A stretch of 64,000 nt of DNA, taken from positions 62,001-126,000 of the forward strand of contig NZ_JAFBFI010000015.1 in NCBI RefSeq assembly GCF_016909175.1. Reading direction: 5' to 3'. Both the position numbers and the translations under genes were made by a program. The DNA is from Peribacillus deserti. Its GTDB lineage: Bacteria; Bacillota; Bacilli; Bacillales; DSM-1321. The notes beneath the pieces are model-generated. The model did not search any database and was not told the DNA's origin. It saw nothing but the letters and a program-made list of their open reading frames with translations. Position 1 is the first letter of the stretch. Every line of letters starts with the position of its first letter. Positions 25,507 through 34,871 of the stretch are shown here, in pieces.

Positions 25507-26385
25507 TTACTTCATTCCTGAAATGGTATAGCCATCAATGATATGCTTCTGGAACAGGATAAAGATGAGGATGATTGGAACCACCATGAAGGTTGAACCT
25601 GCCATCTGCAGGGCAAAGTTACCCCCATATTGGCCTTTCAATAGAGACAATCCTACTGACAATGTGTATAAGCTTTCATCATTTGCAATGATCAGCGGCC
25701 ATAGGAAGCTATTCCAGCCGGCAATGAATGTCAAGATGCCCTGGACGGCGATGATCGGTTTTGACATCGGCAGAACGATCTGGACAAATACGCGTAATTC
25801 ACTCGCACCGTCCAGGCGGGCGGCTTCCAGTAATTCATCAGGGATGGTCGACATGAACTGCCGAAATAGGAAGATGCCGAATGCCCCGACAAGGCTGGGG
25901 AGTACAATTCCTGCCATCGTATTGGTCAGATTCATTTCATTCAGGATCAGATAAACTGGGATCATCGTGACCTGACCTGGAATCATCATTGTGGCAAGTA
26001 CTAAATAAAACAGCTTCTCTCGTCCCCTGAATTCAAACTTGGCGAATGCATATCCGGCCATGGCATTCAAGAAGAGTCCCACAAAAGACCAAAGTACAAT
26101 TACAATGGTATTCTTTAGGTAGACAGAAAAATTCATGTTTTTAAAAAGGTTTTGGAAATTTTCCATCGTGAACTCATTTGGGAATAGAGTTGGCGGGATC
26201 TGTACGACTTCACTTTCCGTCTTGAATGCGGAAAGGATCATCCAGATGAATGGTATCGCCACCAATAAACCTCCAATAGCCAAGATTATTCCGACCAGCC
26301 ATTGCTGGGCTTTGGACTTCCGTTCAGGATTTGCTTCCGGTTTATGTAATGGCTTTGTCGGCCTTTCCATGATGTTTGTCTTCAT
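25507..26385 (-). CDS. Sugar ABC transporter permease (MalG-type, CUT1)
   Basis: Inner-membrane permease of 292 residues with six transmembrane segments. The EAA loop reads EAARLDGASELRVFVQIVLPMSKP. It pairs with the upstream permease and the lipoprotein receptor. Start at ATG 26385 (MKTNIM), behind AAAGGGG; the GTG three codons earlier lies within that site. No ATPase gene is in the locus; in Bacillota such importers borrow a shared MsmX-type ATPase encoded elsewhere. Substrate inferred as beta-1,2-gluco-oligosaccharides from the GH94 neighbour. Confidence 0.9.
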   Translation of the reverse strand: MKTNIMERPTKPLHKPEANPERKSKAQQWLVGIILAIGGLLVAIPFIWMILSAFKTESEVVQIPPTLFPNEFTMENFQNLFKNMNFSVYLKNTIVIVLWSFVGLFLNAMAGYAFAKFEFRGREKLFYLVLATMMIPGQVTMIPVYLILNEMNLTNTMAGIVLPSLVGAFGIFLFRQFMSTIPDELLEAARLDGASELRVFVQIVLPMSKPIIAVQGILTFIAGWNSFLWPLIIANDESLYTLSVGLSLLKGQYGGNFALQMAGSTFMVVPIILIFILFQKHIIDGYTISGMK

Positions 26386-26406
26386 AGATTCCACCCCTTT
26401 CTTCTA

Positions 26407-27297
26407 TTAATAGTCCGTATTCTTGTTTTGAAATTTAAACTGGACCATGGTAATGATAATGATGGCAATGAACAGGATGAACGAACCGGCTGCCGCATAA
26501 CCAAAGTTGCTGAGCTGGAAACCGTTTCGGTAAATGAACAATGCCACTGATGTCGTACTGTCGAGCGGGCCCCCATTCGTTATGACGAATGGTTCCTCAA
26601 AGAATTGCAGCCATCCGATCATCGTCGTAATGGAAACGAAGAAAATCGCATACCGGAGTAAAGGAAGGGTTATTTTGGTGAGCTGCTTCCATCCATTCGC
26701 TCCATCCAACTGTGCTGCCTCATAGTATGTTTTTGGGATCCCCTGCAAAGCGGCCAAAAATATGATCATGTTCACTCCAATGGCCCTCCAGAGCGCCAGG
26801 GCAATCAACGACACCTTCGCCATGACTGGATCCTGCAGCCACGGTACCGATGGCAGGTGAAGCAGGTTCAAGATATAGTTGAACAGCCCTAAATTGGGGT
26901 TGTATAGATAGGTCCATACAACGGCTACCGCCACTACGTTGGTGATAGAAGGCATATAGAATACGACGCGGAAAGCCTTGAAAATGCGTGACTTCCCAAA
27001 ATTGATCAAAAGGGCGATGCCCAAAGAACAAATAATAACCAGTGGTACGCCAAACACCACATAAAACAGGGTATTAAATATAGACTTTAGAAAGATGGGA
27101 TCTTTTACGACCTCTTTATAATTTTCTATTCCGACAAAACTTATTGTCGTCCAGTCAGCCAAGCCTGCCAGATCAATGTCCGTAAAGCTGATGACCAGGG
27201 CGACAAAGATCGGGAAGATGGAAAACAGGATCAACAAAAGAATGGCCGGTGCAATGAAGAAATATGGAGTTTTTTTTGAAGCGGTATAACTTTTCAC
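26407..27297 (-). CDS. Sugar ABC transporter permease (MalF-type, CUT1)
   Basis: Permease of 296 residues with six transmembrane segments. EAA loop: EAAQLDGANGWKQLTKITLPLL. GTG start at 27297 with AAGGAG 9 bases upstream. It follows the binding-protein gene after a 91-base gap holding a stable stem-loop, and precedes the MalG-type gene by 21 bases. Confidence 0.9.
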   Translation of the reverse strand: MKSYTASKKTPYFFIAPAILLLILFSIFPIFVALVISFTDIDLAGLADWTTISFVGIENYKEVVKDPIFLKSIFNTLFYVVFGVPLVIICSLGIALLINFGKSRIFKAFRVVFYMPSITNVVAVAVVWTYLYNPNLGLFNYILNLLHLPSVPWLQDPVMAKVSLIALALWRAIGVNMIIFLAALQGIPKTYYEAAQLDGANGWKQLTKITLPLLRYAIFFVSITTMIGWLQFFEEPFVITNGGPLDSTTSVALFIYRNGFQLSNFGYAAAGSFILFIAIIIITMVQFKFQNKNTDY

Positions 27298-27340
27298 GGG
27301 AAGTTTCTCCTTCCATATCCAGAATTAATCCTTTTAAATA

Positions 27341-27375
27341 GATAAACCAGCAGGGGCGGGTCCTGCCAGTTTATC
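27341..27375 (-). other. Intercistronic stem-loop between binding-protein and permease genes
   Basis: GATAAAC pairs with GTTTATC and GCAGG with CCTGC around a 7-base loop, separated by a 2-base internal mismatch. No T-run follows, so it is more likely a 3' mRNA stabiliser or partial attenuator than a full terminator. Such structures after binding-protein genes raise receptor level over permease, as known for malE. Confidence 0.6.
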
Positions 27376-27388
27376 TTCCTTACAATAT

Positions 27389-28654
27389 TTACTTGCTTAA
27401 GATTTCCTCAGCCTTTTTGTTGAAAGAATTCAATTCGTCCTGAACATCCTTGCCACCACGGAAAATCTGCTCAAAACTGCTTAAGAATGTCTGCGCGATT
27501 TTTTCAAAGGACTGGATGACCGGCATTGGCTGGGCATTTTCAAGTTGTTGCCCGAATACTTTGTAGAATTCGTTTTCTTCAAGTGCCTTATCGCTCCAAG
27601 CTTCCTTGTTTGCAGGAAGTGCATTAGTCATCTCAAGCCATTTTACCTGGGTTTCCGGCTTACTCATGTAAGCTAGGAATTTCAAGGAAGCATCTTTATT
27701 TTTCGTATGTTGGAAAACAGATAAGTCGGATCCACCTAGAGTTGAAGCATTACTTTGTTTGGCCGGCAGGACTGCGGTAGCCCATTTTCCTTTAATATCA
27801 GGAGCCTGGTCGTTAATGATCTTAACCATCCATGGACCACTGATGAACATTGGGAGGATACCCTCACCTCGGAAGCCCTGAACGATATCCAGGCCGATAT
27901 CATCCTTTGGTGCCGAACCATCCTTGAAGAATCCATTGAGGTAATCGACAGCCTCAACAAACGGCTTCTCATTGAAGAGAGGCTTTGTTCCATCGATCAA
28001 CTGGGATCCATTCTGACGTGCGAACATGAACGCAAGGCTTTGTTCCTTTGCATCGATGCTGATTCCATATTTCTTGTCACCGCGTTCTGAAAGCTTCTTG
28101 GCTGCGTCACGTAGTTCATCCCACGTTTTCGGAGCCTCGTCGTAACCAACCTTTTTTAATAAGTCGGTGCGATAAAACAGGACACGCGTATCAACATACC
28201 AGGGTACACCCACAACTTTGCCGTCAACCTTAGTTGTTTCAACAGAACCCTCATAGAAATTGTCCGATCCCAGTTCAGGATACTTATCAAGGTGTGGTGT
28301 GAGGTCCATTAGCGCATTAGCCGACGCGAATTCCGGTATCCATGTCGTACCCATCTGGATCACATCTGGCCCCTTTTTGGATGCCACTGCAGTCAATAGC
28401 TTGTCATGCGCTTTGTCCCATGGTATGGCCTGGACTTTCACATCAATATTTGGATTTGCCTTTTCAAATTGATCGGCAATCTTCGGAAGTGATTTTGCTT
28501 CCTCCCCCATTCCCCATACATTGATGGTTGTTTTATCATCCTTTCCGGACGAAGACGAATCAGCGGAGCAGCCAGCAAGTGTGCTGGAAATAACAACCGT
28601 CCCAAGGATTGCCGCTGTCATGACTTTCTTTCTGAAACTGGATATTGTCTTCAT
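27389..28654 (-). CDS. Sugar-binding lipoprotein of ABC transporter (SBP family 1)
   Basis: A 421-residue extracellular solute-binding protein. N-terminal lipoprotein signal with lipobox SSTLAGC (Cys about 29). Family 1 features include INVWGMGEEAKSLPKIADQFEKANPNI, DVIQMGTTWIPEF, GVPWYVDTRVLFYRTDLL and GGSDLSVFQHTKNKDASLKFL. It captures the oligosaccharide for the two permeases. ATG at 28654, GGGGG upstream. Its leader is over 200 bases and contains two operators. A homologous receptor in Listeria binds sophoro-oligosaccharides, which fits this locus. Confidence 0.9.
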   Translation of the reverse strand: MKTISSFRKKVMTAAILGTVVISSTLAGCSADSSSSGKDDKTTINVWGMGEEAKSLPKIADQFEKANPNIDVKVQAIPWDKAHDKLLTAVASKKGPDVIQMGTTWIPEFASANALMDLTPHLDKYPELGSDNFYEGSVETTKVDGKVVGVPWYVDTRVLFYRTDLLKKVGYDEAPKTWDELRDAAKKLSERGDKKYGISIDAKEQSLAFMFARQNGSQLIDGTKPLFNEKPFVEAVDYLNGFFKDGSAPKDDIGLDIVQGFRGEGILPMFISGPWMVKIINDQAPDIKGKWATAVLPAKQSNASTLGGSDLSVFQHTKNKDASLKFLAYMSKPETQVKWLEMTNALPANKEAWSDKALEENEFYKVFGQQLENAQPMPVIQSFEKIAQTFLSSFEQIFRGGKDVQDELNSFNKKAEEILSK

Positions 28655-28844
28655 GTTTTATCCCCCAATAATTATTCTAGTGGAACTTTCATTATTTCCT
28701 CGGACCTGCTTCATACTTTTCATATTTTAATAGCAGAGGCAAGGTCAATCAAGGTTACATTCATATTTTAAATGAATCCTACATTTACATGTTGGTTTAA
28801 TCAGCCTTCTCTAACTTCCTACAGAAAGTGATACCTCCTTTGGT

Positions 28845-28854
28845 GAAACGTTTC
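28845..28854. promoter_or_regulatory. LacI-type operator in the transporter leader
   Basis: GAAACGTTTC, identical to the other three sites. It lies about 100 bases downstream of the predicted transcription start, where it could act as a roadblock or form a loop with the site at 28944. Confidence 0.7.
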
Positions 28855-28943
28855 GAAAGTAGTCAAAAAAATAATAGACTCTGAATTCGTAAGCCGTTCC
28901 AGATCATTTTTAATAACTTTAAGAACGTAAGAAGAAAAGCGTA

Positions 28944-28991
28944 GAAACGTTTCGATAACGCTATTATAAGGGAGCTTGAAATCGTTTACAA
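28944..28991 (-). promoter_or_regulatory. Promoter and LacI-type operator of the transporter operon
   Basis: Minus strand TTGTAA (forward 28986-28991), 17 bases, TATAAT (28963-28968). GAAACGTTTC (28944-28953) begins 9 bases beyond the -10, over the transcription start. Confidence 0.8.
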
Positions 28992-29109
28992 TACCATTTT
29001 TAATTTTTTTTTGCCTTGCAGCTTTCTTTCCTTGTAATATTTCTTTAAATTAGCATCATTTTCTTCCTCAAACTCTGCCAATCTTACATCAAGACGTTTC
29101 TTCCGTTGA

Positions 29110-29157
29110 TTGACTGCTAGAAAGAAAGCGCTTATAATCCAATTATCGAAACGTTTC
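29110..29157 (+). promoter_or_regulatory. Promoter with cre-like core and LacI-type operator for the glycosidase/phosphorylase operon
   Basis: TTGACT (29110-29115), 17 bases, TATAAT (29133-29138): close to the sigma-A consensus. AAAGCGCTTA between the boxes resembles the centre of a CcpA cre site. GAAACGTTTC (29148-29157) follows about 9 bases after the -10. The two divergent promoters with three operators in about 300 bases could be co-repressed. Confidence 0.8.
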
Positions 29158-29191
29158 TATTGTTTTCAAATAAATCAATGGAGGAAATAAT

Positions 29192-31357
29192 ATGATAGAC
29201 AAACACCTGCACTCGCTTGTTCAAAAAATGACGTTGGAAGAAAAAGTCGCTCAATTGATTCAATTAGCAACCCCTTTCTATGAAGCTTCAAAAGACCGGG
29301 GCCAGATTACTGGACCTATGGTTGAGATGGGAATAACTGAAGATATTGTCACATCGAGTGGCTCCGTTCTTGGAGCTTCTGGAGCACAAGAGGTTATCAA
29401 TATTCAAAAACATCATTTACAGAATAACAGGCTTGGTATCCCCTTATTATTCATGGCTGATATCGTCCATGGATACAAGACGATCTTTCCTGTTCCCCTC
29501 GCAATAGGGTGCTCTTGGGATTTGGAATTAGCCGAGGAAAGTGCAAGGATTGCTGCAAAAGAGGCAGCCGTTTCAGGTGTTCATGTGACTTTTGCCCCCA
29601 TGGTCGACCTGGTCCGAGACCCTCGCTGGGGACGAGTGATGGAGACAACTGGGGAAGATCCTCATTTAAATAGCGAATTTGCCCGGGCATTTGTAAGGGG
29701 CTTCCAGGGAAACGACCTGAAAAATCAAACAGACCGGGTGGCGGCGTGCGTAAAGCACTTTGCCGCGTATGGGGCTCCTGAAGGCGGAAGAGACTATAAC
29801 ACCGTCAATATGTCAGAAAGGCAGCTGCGCGAATCCTACCTCCCAGCTTATAAGGCGGCTCTGGATGAAGGTTGTGAGATGGTGATGACCGCCTTCAATA
29901 CGGTGGATGGGGTCCCGGCAAGCGGAAACAAATGGCTCATGCGTGACCTGCTAAGGGAAGAGTGGAATTTTGAGGGTGTACTCATTTCCGACTGGGGTGC
30001 TGTGAAGGAACTGATCCCCCATGGTGTTGCCGAAGATGAGAAAGAAGCGGCCTATAAGGCCCTTACTGCAGGGGTAGATATCGAAATGATGACGGCCTGC
30101 TACGTGAATCACCTTAAGGACCTTATTAATGAGGGAGAAATCAGTGAAGCCGTAGTTGATGAGTCTGTACTGCGAATATTAAGGCTAAAGGACCGTTTGG
30201 GCCTTTTCGATGCTCCTTTTAGGGGAGCCGATGTAGAAGCAGAACGGGAAATTGTTCTCTCTAACGAGAACCGCAGAGCAGCACGCGAACTAGCTGCAAA
30301 ATCATGTGTCTTATTGAAGAATGAGGGCTTTCTCCCTCTTGATAGAAGCCAAAAGGTGGCAGTAATTGGCCCATTTGCCCAAAACGGTGACATTTTAGGG
30401 CCGTGGTCATGGGCCGGGTCCAAGGAGCAGTCTGTCCAGGTACTTGATGGGCTGAGAAATAAACTGGATGCATCCTCTATTTACAGTGCTGAAGGATGCG
30501 GAATTGAAACAATCACAGAGGCACAATTGAAAGATGCTCTAGATACCGCAAGCCGAGCAGATGTCATTGTACTCGCCCTTGGGGAGCATTCTGACATGAG
30601 TGGTGAGGCCGGCTGCCGGGCGGATATACGTCTCCCAAAGGTACAGCTGGAACTTATTTCACATTTAAAGCAACTTGGAAAACCAATGGCTGCCGTATTA
30701 TTCAATGGACGCCCCCTCGATTTACATGGCGTGATCGACCAGGTGGATGCCGTTTTGGAAGCGTGGTACCCAGGGACCGAAGGAGGTGCCGCAATTGCCG
30801 ACTTGTTGTATGGAGATGTCAATCCTTCAGCGAAACTGACGATGTCATTTCCCTACTCTGTCGGCCAGGTACCGGTGTATTATAACAAATTTAATACGGG
30901 ACGACCGAAGGATGCCCCCGATGCACAAGAACGATATGTTTCCCAGTATCTTGATATACCAAATGATCCCCTGCTTCCTTTCGGGTTCGGATTAAGCTAT
31001 ACCACTTTCTCATACCACGAAGCGTCACTATCCTCCCAAGCCTTGACTGTTGGGGAACCTATTAACCTCTCTGTGACGGTTGAGAATACTGGACAGGCGG
31101 CCGGTGAAGAAATCGTACAGCTTTATATAAGGGATGTTGCAGGAGAAGTCGTGCGGCCATTAAAGGAGCTTAAGGCATTCAAAAAGATTTTCTTGCAGCC
31201 TGGGGAAAAGAAAAGGATAGACTTTGCGATCACTGAAGAGCAGCTCCGGTACTATCATTCTGATTTGAGTTACCACAGTGATCCCGGTAAGTTCATCGCT
31301 TTTGTAGGGCCTAACAGCCAAGAAGGAATAGCCTTGCCATTCCGGCTCAATAAGTAG
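29192..31357 (+). CDS. GH3 beta-glucosidase (BglX-like), cytoplasmic
   Basis: A 721-residue glycoside hydrolase family 3 enzyme without signal peptide. The N-terminal barrel has AACVKHFAAYGAPEGGRDYN and the nucleophile Asp in GVLISDWGA. The middle sandwich carries the candidate acid/base Glu in SDMSGEAGCR, and a C-terminal FnIII-like domain follows. It releases glucose from the non-reducing end of imported beta-glucosides. Next to a 1,2-beta-oligoglucan phosphorylase-type gene, sophorose is a likely substrate; the same gene pair is known in Listeria. First gene of a two-gene operon, GGAGG 8 bases from the ATG. Confidence 0.9.
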   Translation: MIDKHLHSLVQKMTLEEKVAQLIQLATPFYEASKDRGQITGPMVEMGITEDIVTSSGSVLGASGAQEVINIQKHHLQNNRLGIPLLFMADIVHGYKTIFPVPLAIGCSWDLELAEESARIAAKEAAVSGVHVTFAPMVDLVRDPRWGRVMETTGEDPHLNSEFARAFVRGFQGNDLKNQTDRVAACVKHFAAYGAPEGGRDYNTVNMSERQLRESYLPAYKAALDEGCEMVMTAFNTVDGVPASGNKWLMRDLLREEWNFEGVLISDWGAVKELIPHGVAEDEKEAAYKALTAGVDIEMMTACYVNHLKDLINEGEISEAVVDESVLRILRLKDRLGLFDAPFRGADVEAEREIVLSNENRRAARELAAKSCVLLKNEGFLPLDRSQKVAVIGPFAQNGDILGPWSWAGSKEQSVQVLDGLRNKLDASSIYSAEGCGIETITEAQLKDALDTASRADVIVLALGEHSDMSGEAGCRADIRLPKVQLELISHLKQLGKPMAAVLFNGRPLDLHGVIDQVDAVLEAWYPGTEGGAAIADLLYGDVNPSAKLTMSFPYSVGQVPVYYNKFNTGRPKDAPDAQERYVSQYLDIPNDPLLPFGFGLSYTTFSYHEASLSSQALTVGEPINLSVTVENTGQAAGEEIVQLYIRDVAGEVVRPLKELKAFKKIFLQPGEKKRIDFAITEEQLRYYHSDLSYHSDPGKFIAFVGPNSQEGIALPFRLNK

Positions 31358-31384
31358 AAAAAAAAGGGAAAGAAGTGGACAAAC

Positions 31385-34300
31385 ATGGATCAATCAAAAT
31401 TTCACCTTAAAGCCGGCGATCTTCAATTCACTTTTCTGCACACCGGCGATATATATGAGATGGCATATAAAAACATTATGATCAATCAATGGCTATCCAA
31501 CCCAATCGATGGTTCACTGAACAACATATACCTGCGTGTGCATCAGGGTAATCGTATAAAATGGTGTCCGCTGCTGGGTATCAAGTCCCTTAGCAGTGTA
31601 CGCCATACAGACACCCGGGTGATTTGGGAAGGGAATTTTTGCGAGGTGGATTATACGGTTACCTTTACACTAATGAAACAAGGTATATGGTTCTGGGAGG
31701 TCTCGCTTTCGGGGACTGACGTCCTAGTGGACGTCATATACGGCCAGGATCTGGGAATAGCTGAGCCTGGAGCCATCCGTTCAAATGAAGCCTTCGTTTC
31801 CCAATACATTGACCATAAGGTATTTCTGACAGAGGACAGGGGATATATTATTGGTTCCAGGCAGAACCAGCCCCAGCAGGGCGCCTTCCCATACCTGCAA
31901 CAGGGTTCATTGAACAAAAATGTTGGGTATTCCACAGATGGCTTTCAATTTTTTGGCTTGTCCTACAAGGAAACCAATGATCCTGAGATCCTGAGTAAGG
32001 ATGCGCTCGCAAATGAAGTGTATCAGTACGAGTTCGCATATACGGCGTTGCAGTCAGAGCGTATTAAACTAGCTGGAAGCACGCATTTCGTGTTTTATGG
32101 ACTTTTCAGGGAAGACCATCCTCAAGCGGTCACTTCCTTGGAATACATAGAGGATGTCTTAATGGCCTGGGAACAAGAAAAGCCGGAGGAAGAAGTTGAG
32201 TTTCATTATAAGAGGGTTGCACTGTCCCCCGCCTTTGGCACACCACTTACTGCTTTATCAATGGACAAACAGGAAATCGAACGGTATTTTCCTGACAGGC
32301 AACTGGAGGAATGGGATGACACCACCCTGCTGTCTTTCTTTACATCGACCCAGGAACATGTCGTCTTGAAGGAAAAAGAGCTGCTTGTCGAACGGCCGCA
32401 TGGGCATATATTGATGGCCGGCGACGCCGTTTCCGCTCGGGAGAAGGTGCTTACTTCCACATGCCATATGAATGGGATCTTCAATTCCCAGCTTGTCGTG
32501 GGTAACACCTCATACAATAAAATGCTATCAAACACCCGTAACTCGCTGAATGTGATGAAAACTTCAGGGCAGCGAGTATACATAGAAATCGATGGTGTCT
32601 ATCGCCTCCTGGCATTGCCTTCCCTATTTGAAATGGGGTTCAACTATGCCCGCTGGTATTACAAGACACAGGACGACTTGATCGTAATCACCAATTTCAC
32701 GGTCGTGGACTCCCCTGAGGTGCAGTTGAATGTACGTTCGGTAAATGGAAAAGAGTACCGTTTCCTTGTAACCAATCAGGTGACAATGAACAATAATGAA
32801 TATGCTCAGGCATTCGGAATGGAATGGGATGGGAATGCGGTTACATTTCGTGCAGGCATTGGAGCTGACAGCCACGAGACATACCCTGAACTTTGCTACA
32901 GGATGAGGATATCCGGTGCTGAAATGAAGGTGCTGGATGAACGGATTTTTGCAGAAGGACTTTACCCGCATTCTGCTTCACTGGCAGTGCTGAAACTGGG
33001 TGTGTCGAGCGAATGGAATCTGACTGTCCATGGCCTGCAGGACGGCGAAAAGATGCCTTTTTCTAAACGAGATCCCGCGGCAGAAATCGAACGGTATCGC
33101 CACTATTTAAAGGACATTATGAATGGTTTCCACCTGGAAGGGAACGTCAGTGTATCAGAAGAAATTAAAAAGATGAATTCATTGGCCTGGTGGTATACAC
33201 ATAATATGCTCGTCCATTACGCTGTTCCCCATGGCCTGGAACAATATGGGGGCGCAGCTTGGGGAACCCGTGATGTTTGCCAGGGACCTACAGAGTTTTT
33301 CCTTGCAGTACAGAAATATGATGCCGTACGGGATATCCTCAAAACGGTCTATTCCCATCAATATGAGGATGATGGAAACTGGCCGCAGTGGTTCATGTTC
33401 GACCGTTATTTTAAGATCCAGCAAGAGGAAAGCCATGGGGACATCATCGTATGGCCATTGAAGGTATTGGCAGACTATATCGCCGTTACGAAGGATTACA
33501 GCATCCTTAATGAAAGGGTTCCCTACACTTTGCGGGGAAGCTTCGAGTTTTCCCACGAAAGAGCGACGATTCTCGAACATGCTAAAAAGGAAATTTCCTA
33601 TATCAAACAGCACTTTCTCCATGATACGTATTTATCTTCCTATGGAGACGGTGATTGGGACGATACCCTGCAGCCAGCCAATGCCAACTTGAAACGATAT
33701 CTTGTGAGCAGTTGGACGGTGGCTCTGACTTATCAGGTTACCAACACCCTAGCCCGTGTCTTGCAAGATGTCTATAGCGACGAAGCAACTGAACTATACA
33801 CCCTTGCTACAGGAATTAAAGAGGATTTCAGGCGATATATCCTAGGAACAGAGGTAATACCAGGTTTTGTTTACCTGGAGGAGCCAGGAAAACCAAAATT
33901 GATGCTTCACCCAACCGACACCGAAACCGGGATTCAATACCGTCTGCTTCCTATGACACGGAGCATGATTGGTGAGCTCCTGACACCGGAAGAGGCAGAA
34001 CGACATTATGAAACCATCAAGAAGCACCTTTTCCATGTCGATGGCGTCCGGTTAATGGACCGTCCTGCAAAATATAGCGGCGGTGTCAGCTTCCATTTCA
34101 AGCGGGCGGAACAGGCGGCGAATTTCGGTCGCGAAATTGGTCTGCAATATGTCCATGCCCATATTCGATTTGTGGAGGCGATGGCCAAATTAGGGAAACA
34201 CGAGGAGGCTTGGAAAGGCCTCCAGACTATTAACCCCGTACAGATCCAGCAGGTGCTGCCGAATGCGGCTCGCAGGCAAAGCAATGCATATTTCAGCAGC

Positions 34301-34717
34301 TCTGACGGGGATTTCAAAACACGCTATGAAGCACAGGAACGGTTTGACGAGCTTCGTGATGGATCCGTGTCTGTCAAGGGCGGCTGGCGAATCTATTCAA
34401 GTGGTCCCGGCATTTACATGAATCAGCTGATTTCGAACTGTCTCGGGATACGCATGGCCGGAGGCGACCTGGTGGTCGACCCTGTACTTCCAAAAACACT
34501 GGATGGCCTGAAGATGCATTTCCAGGTACTGGGACATCCCGTGACCTTTACCTACCGCTTGGGGGGTAGTTCAGTAAAAAATATCCTTATCAATGGTCAA
34601 AACGTGGAAGCGGAACAAATGTCGAACCGATACCGCCATGGAGGGGTACGTATAACCCACAAGGATTTATCGAGATTGTTGACTGAATCCTCCAACTTGA
34701 TAGAGATAGTAATGTGA
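31385..34717 (+). CDS. GH94 1,2-beta-oligoglucan phosphorylase-type enzyme
   Basis: An 1110-residue cytoplasmic protein, close in length to the Listeria 1,2-beta-oligoglucan phosphorylase (about 1113). An N-terminal beta-rich half is followed by an (alpha/alpha)6 catalytic domain. WGTRDVCQGPTEF near residue 625 and YGDGDWDDTLQPAN near 755 fit GH94; the Asp of the latter is the expected general acid. A C-terminal GGWRIYSSGPGIYMNQLISNC region, in pieces, resembles the family sandwich. It phosphorolyses beta-1,2-linked oligoglucans to glucose 1-phosphate, saving ATP. It follows the GH3 gene by 27 bases and ends in a strong terminator. Substrate specificity is inferred. Confidence 0.83.
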   Translation: MDQSKFHLKAGDLQFTFLHTGDIYEMAYKNIMINQWLSNPIDGSLNNIYLRVHQGNRIKWCPLLGIKSLSSVRHTDTRVIWEGNFCEVDYTVTFTLMKQGIWFWEVSLSGTDVLVDVIYGQDLGIAEPGAIRSNEAFVSQYIDHKVFLTEDRGYIIGSRQNQPQQGAFPYLQQGSLNKNVGYSTDGFQFFGLSYKETNDPEILSKDALANEVYQYEFAYTALQSERIKLAGSTHFVFYGLFREDHPQAVTSLEYIEDVLMAWEQEKPEEEVEFHYKRVALSPAFGTPLTALSMDKQEIERYFPDRQLEEWDDTTLLSFFTSTQEHVVLKEKELLVERPHGHILMAGDAVSAREKVLTSTCHMNGIFNSQLVVGNTSYNKMLSNTRNSLNVMKTSGQRVYIEIDGVYRLLALPSLFEMGFNYARWYYKTQDDLIVITNFTVVDSPEVQLNVRSVNGKEYRFLVTNQVTMNNNEYAQAFGMEWDGNAVTFRAGIGADSHETYPELCYRMRISGAEMKVLDERIFAEGLYPHSASLAVLKLGVSSEWNLTVHGLQDGEKMPFSKRDPAAEIERYRHYLKDIMNGFHLEGNVSVSEEIKKMNSLAWWYTHNMLVHYAVPHGLEQYGGAAWGTRDVCQGPTEFFLAVQKYDAVRDILKTVYSHQYEDDGNWPQWFMFDRYFKIQQEESHGDIIVWPLKVLADYIAVTKDYSILNERVPYTLRGSFEFSHERATILEHAKKEISYIKQHFLHDTYLSSYGDGDWDDTLQPANANLKRYLVSSWTVALTYQVTNTLARVLQDVYSDEATELYTLATGIKEDFRRYILGTEVIPGFVYLEEPGKPKLMLHPTDTETGIQYRLLPMTRSMIGELLTPEEAERHYETIKKHLFHVDGVRLMDRPAKYSGGVSFHFKRAEQAANFGREIGLQYVHAHIRFVEAMAKLGKHEEAWKGLQTINPVQIQQVLPNAARRQSNAYFSSSDGDFKTRYEAQERFDELRDGSVSVKGGWRIYSSGPGIYMNQLISNCLGIRMAGGDLVVDPVLPKTLDGLKMHFQVLGHPVTFTYRLGGSSVKNILINGQNVEAEQMSNRYRHGGVRITHKDLSRLLTESSNLIEIVM

Positions 34718-34718
34718 T

Positions 34719-34754
34719 AAATGGCTGGCGGTTGTTTTTGGCCGCCAGCCATTT
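34719..34754 (+). terminator. Terminator of the GH3-GH94 operon
   Basis: AAATGGCTGGCGG / CCGCCAGCCATTT stem followed by TTTT, directly after the stop. Confidence 0.9.
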
Positions 34755-34871
34755 TCAATTTGGGTTACTATGCCGCCTCCTGTTTCTGGATTAATAATAA
34801 AATTACAGGTTCGCGCATTGCTCATTGTATAATGGAAATAAACTTTACTTGTACAGATTGGAGAAGGTTAC

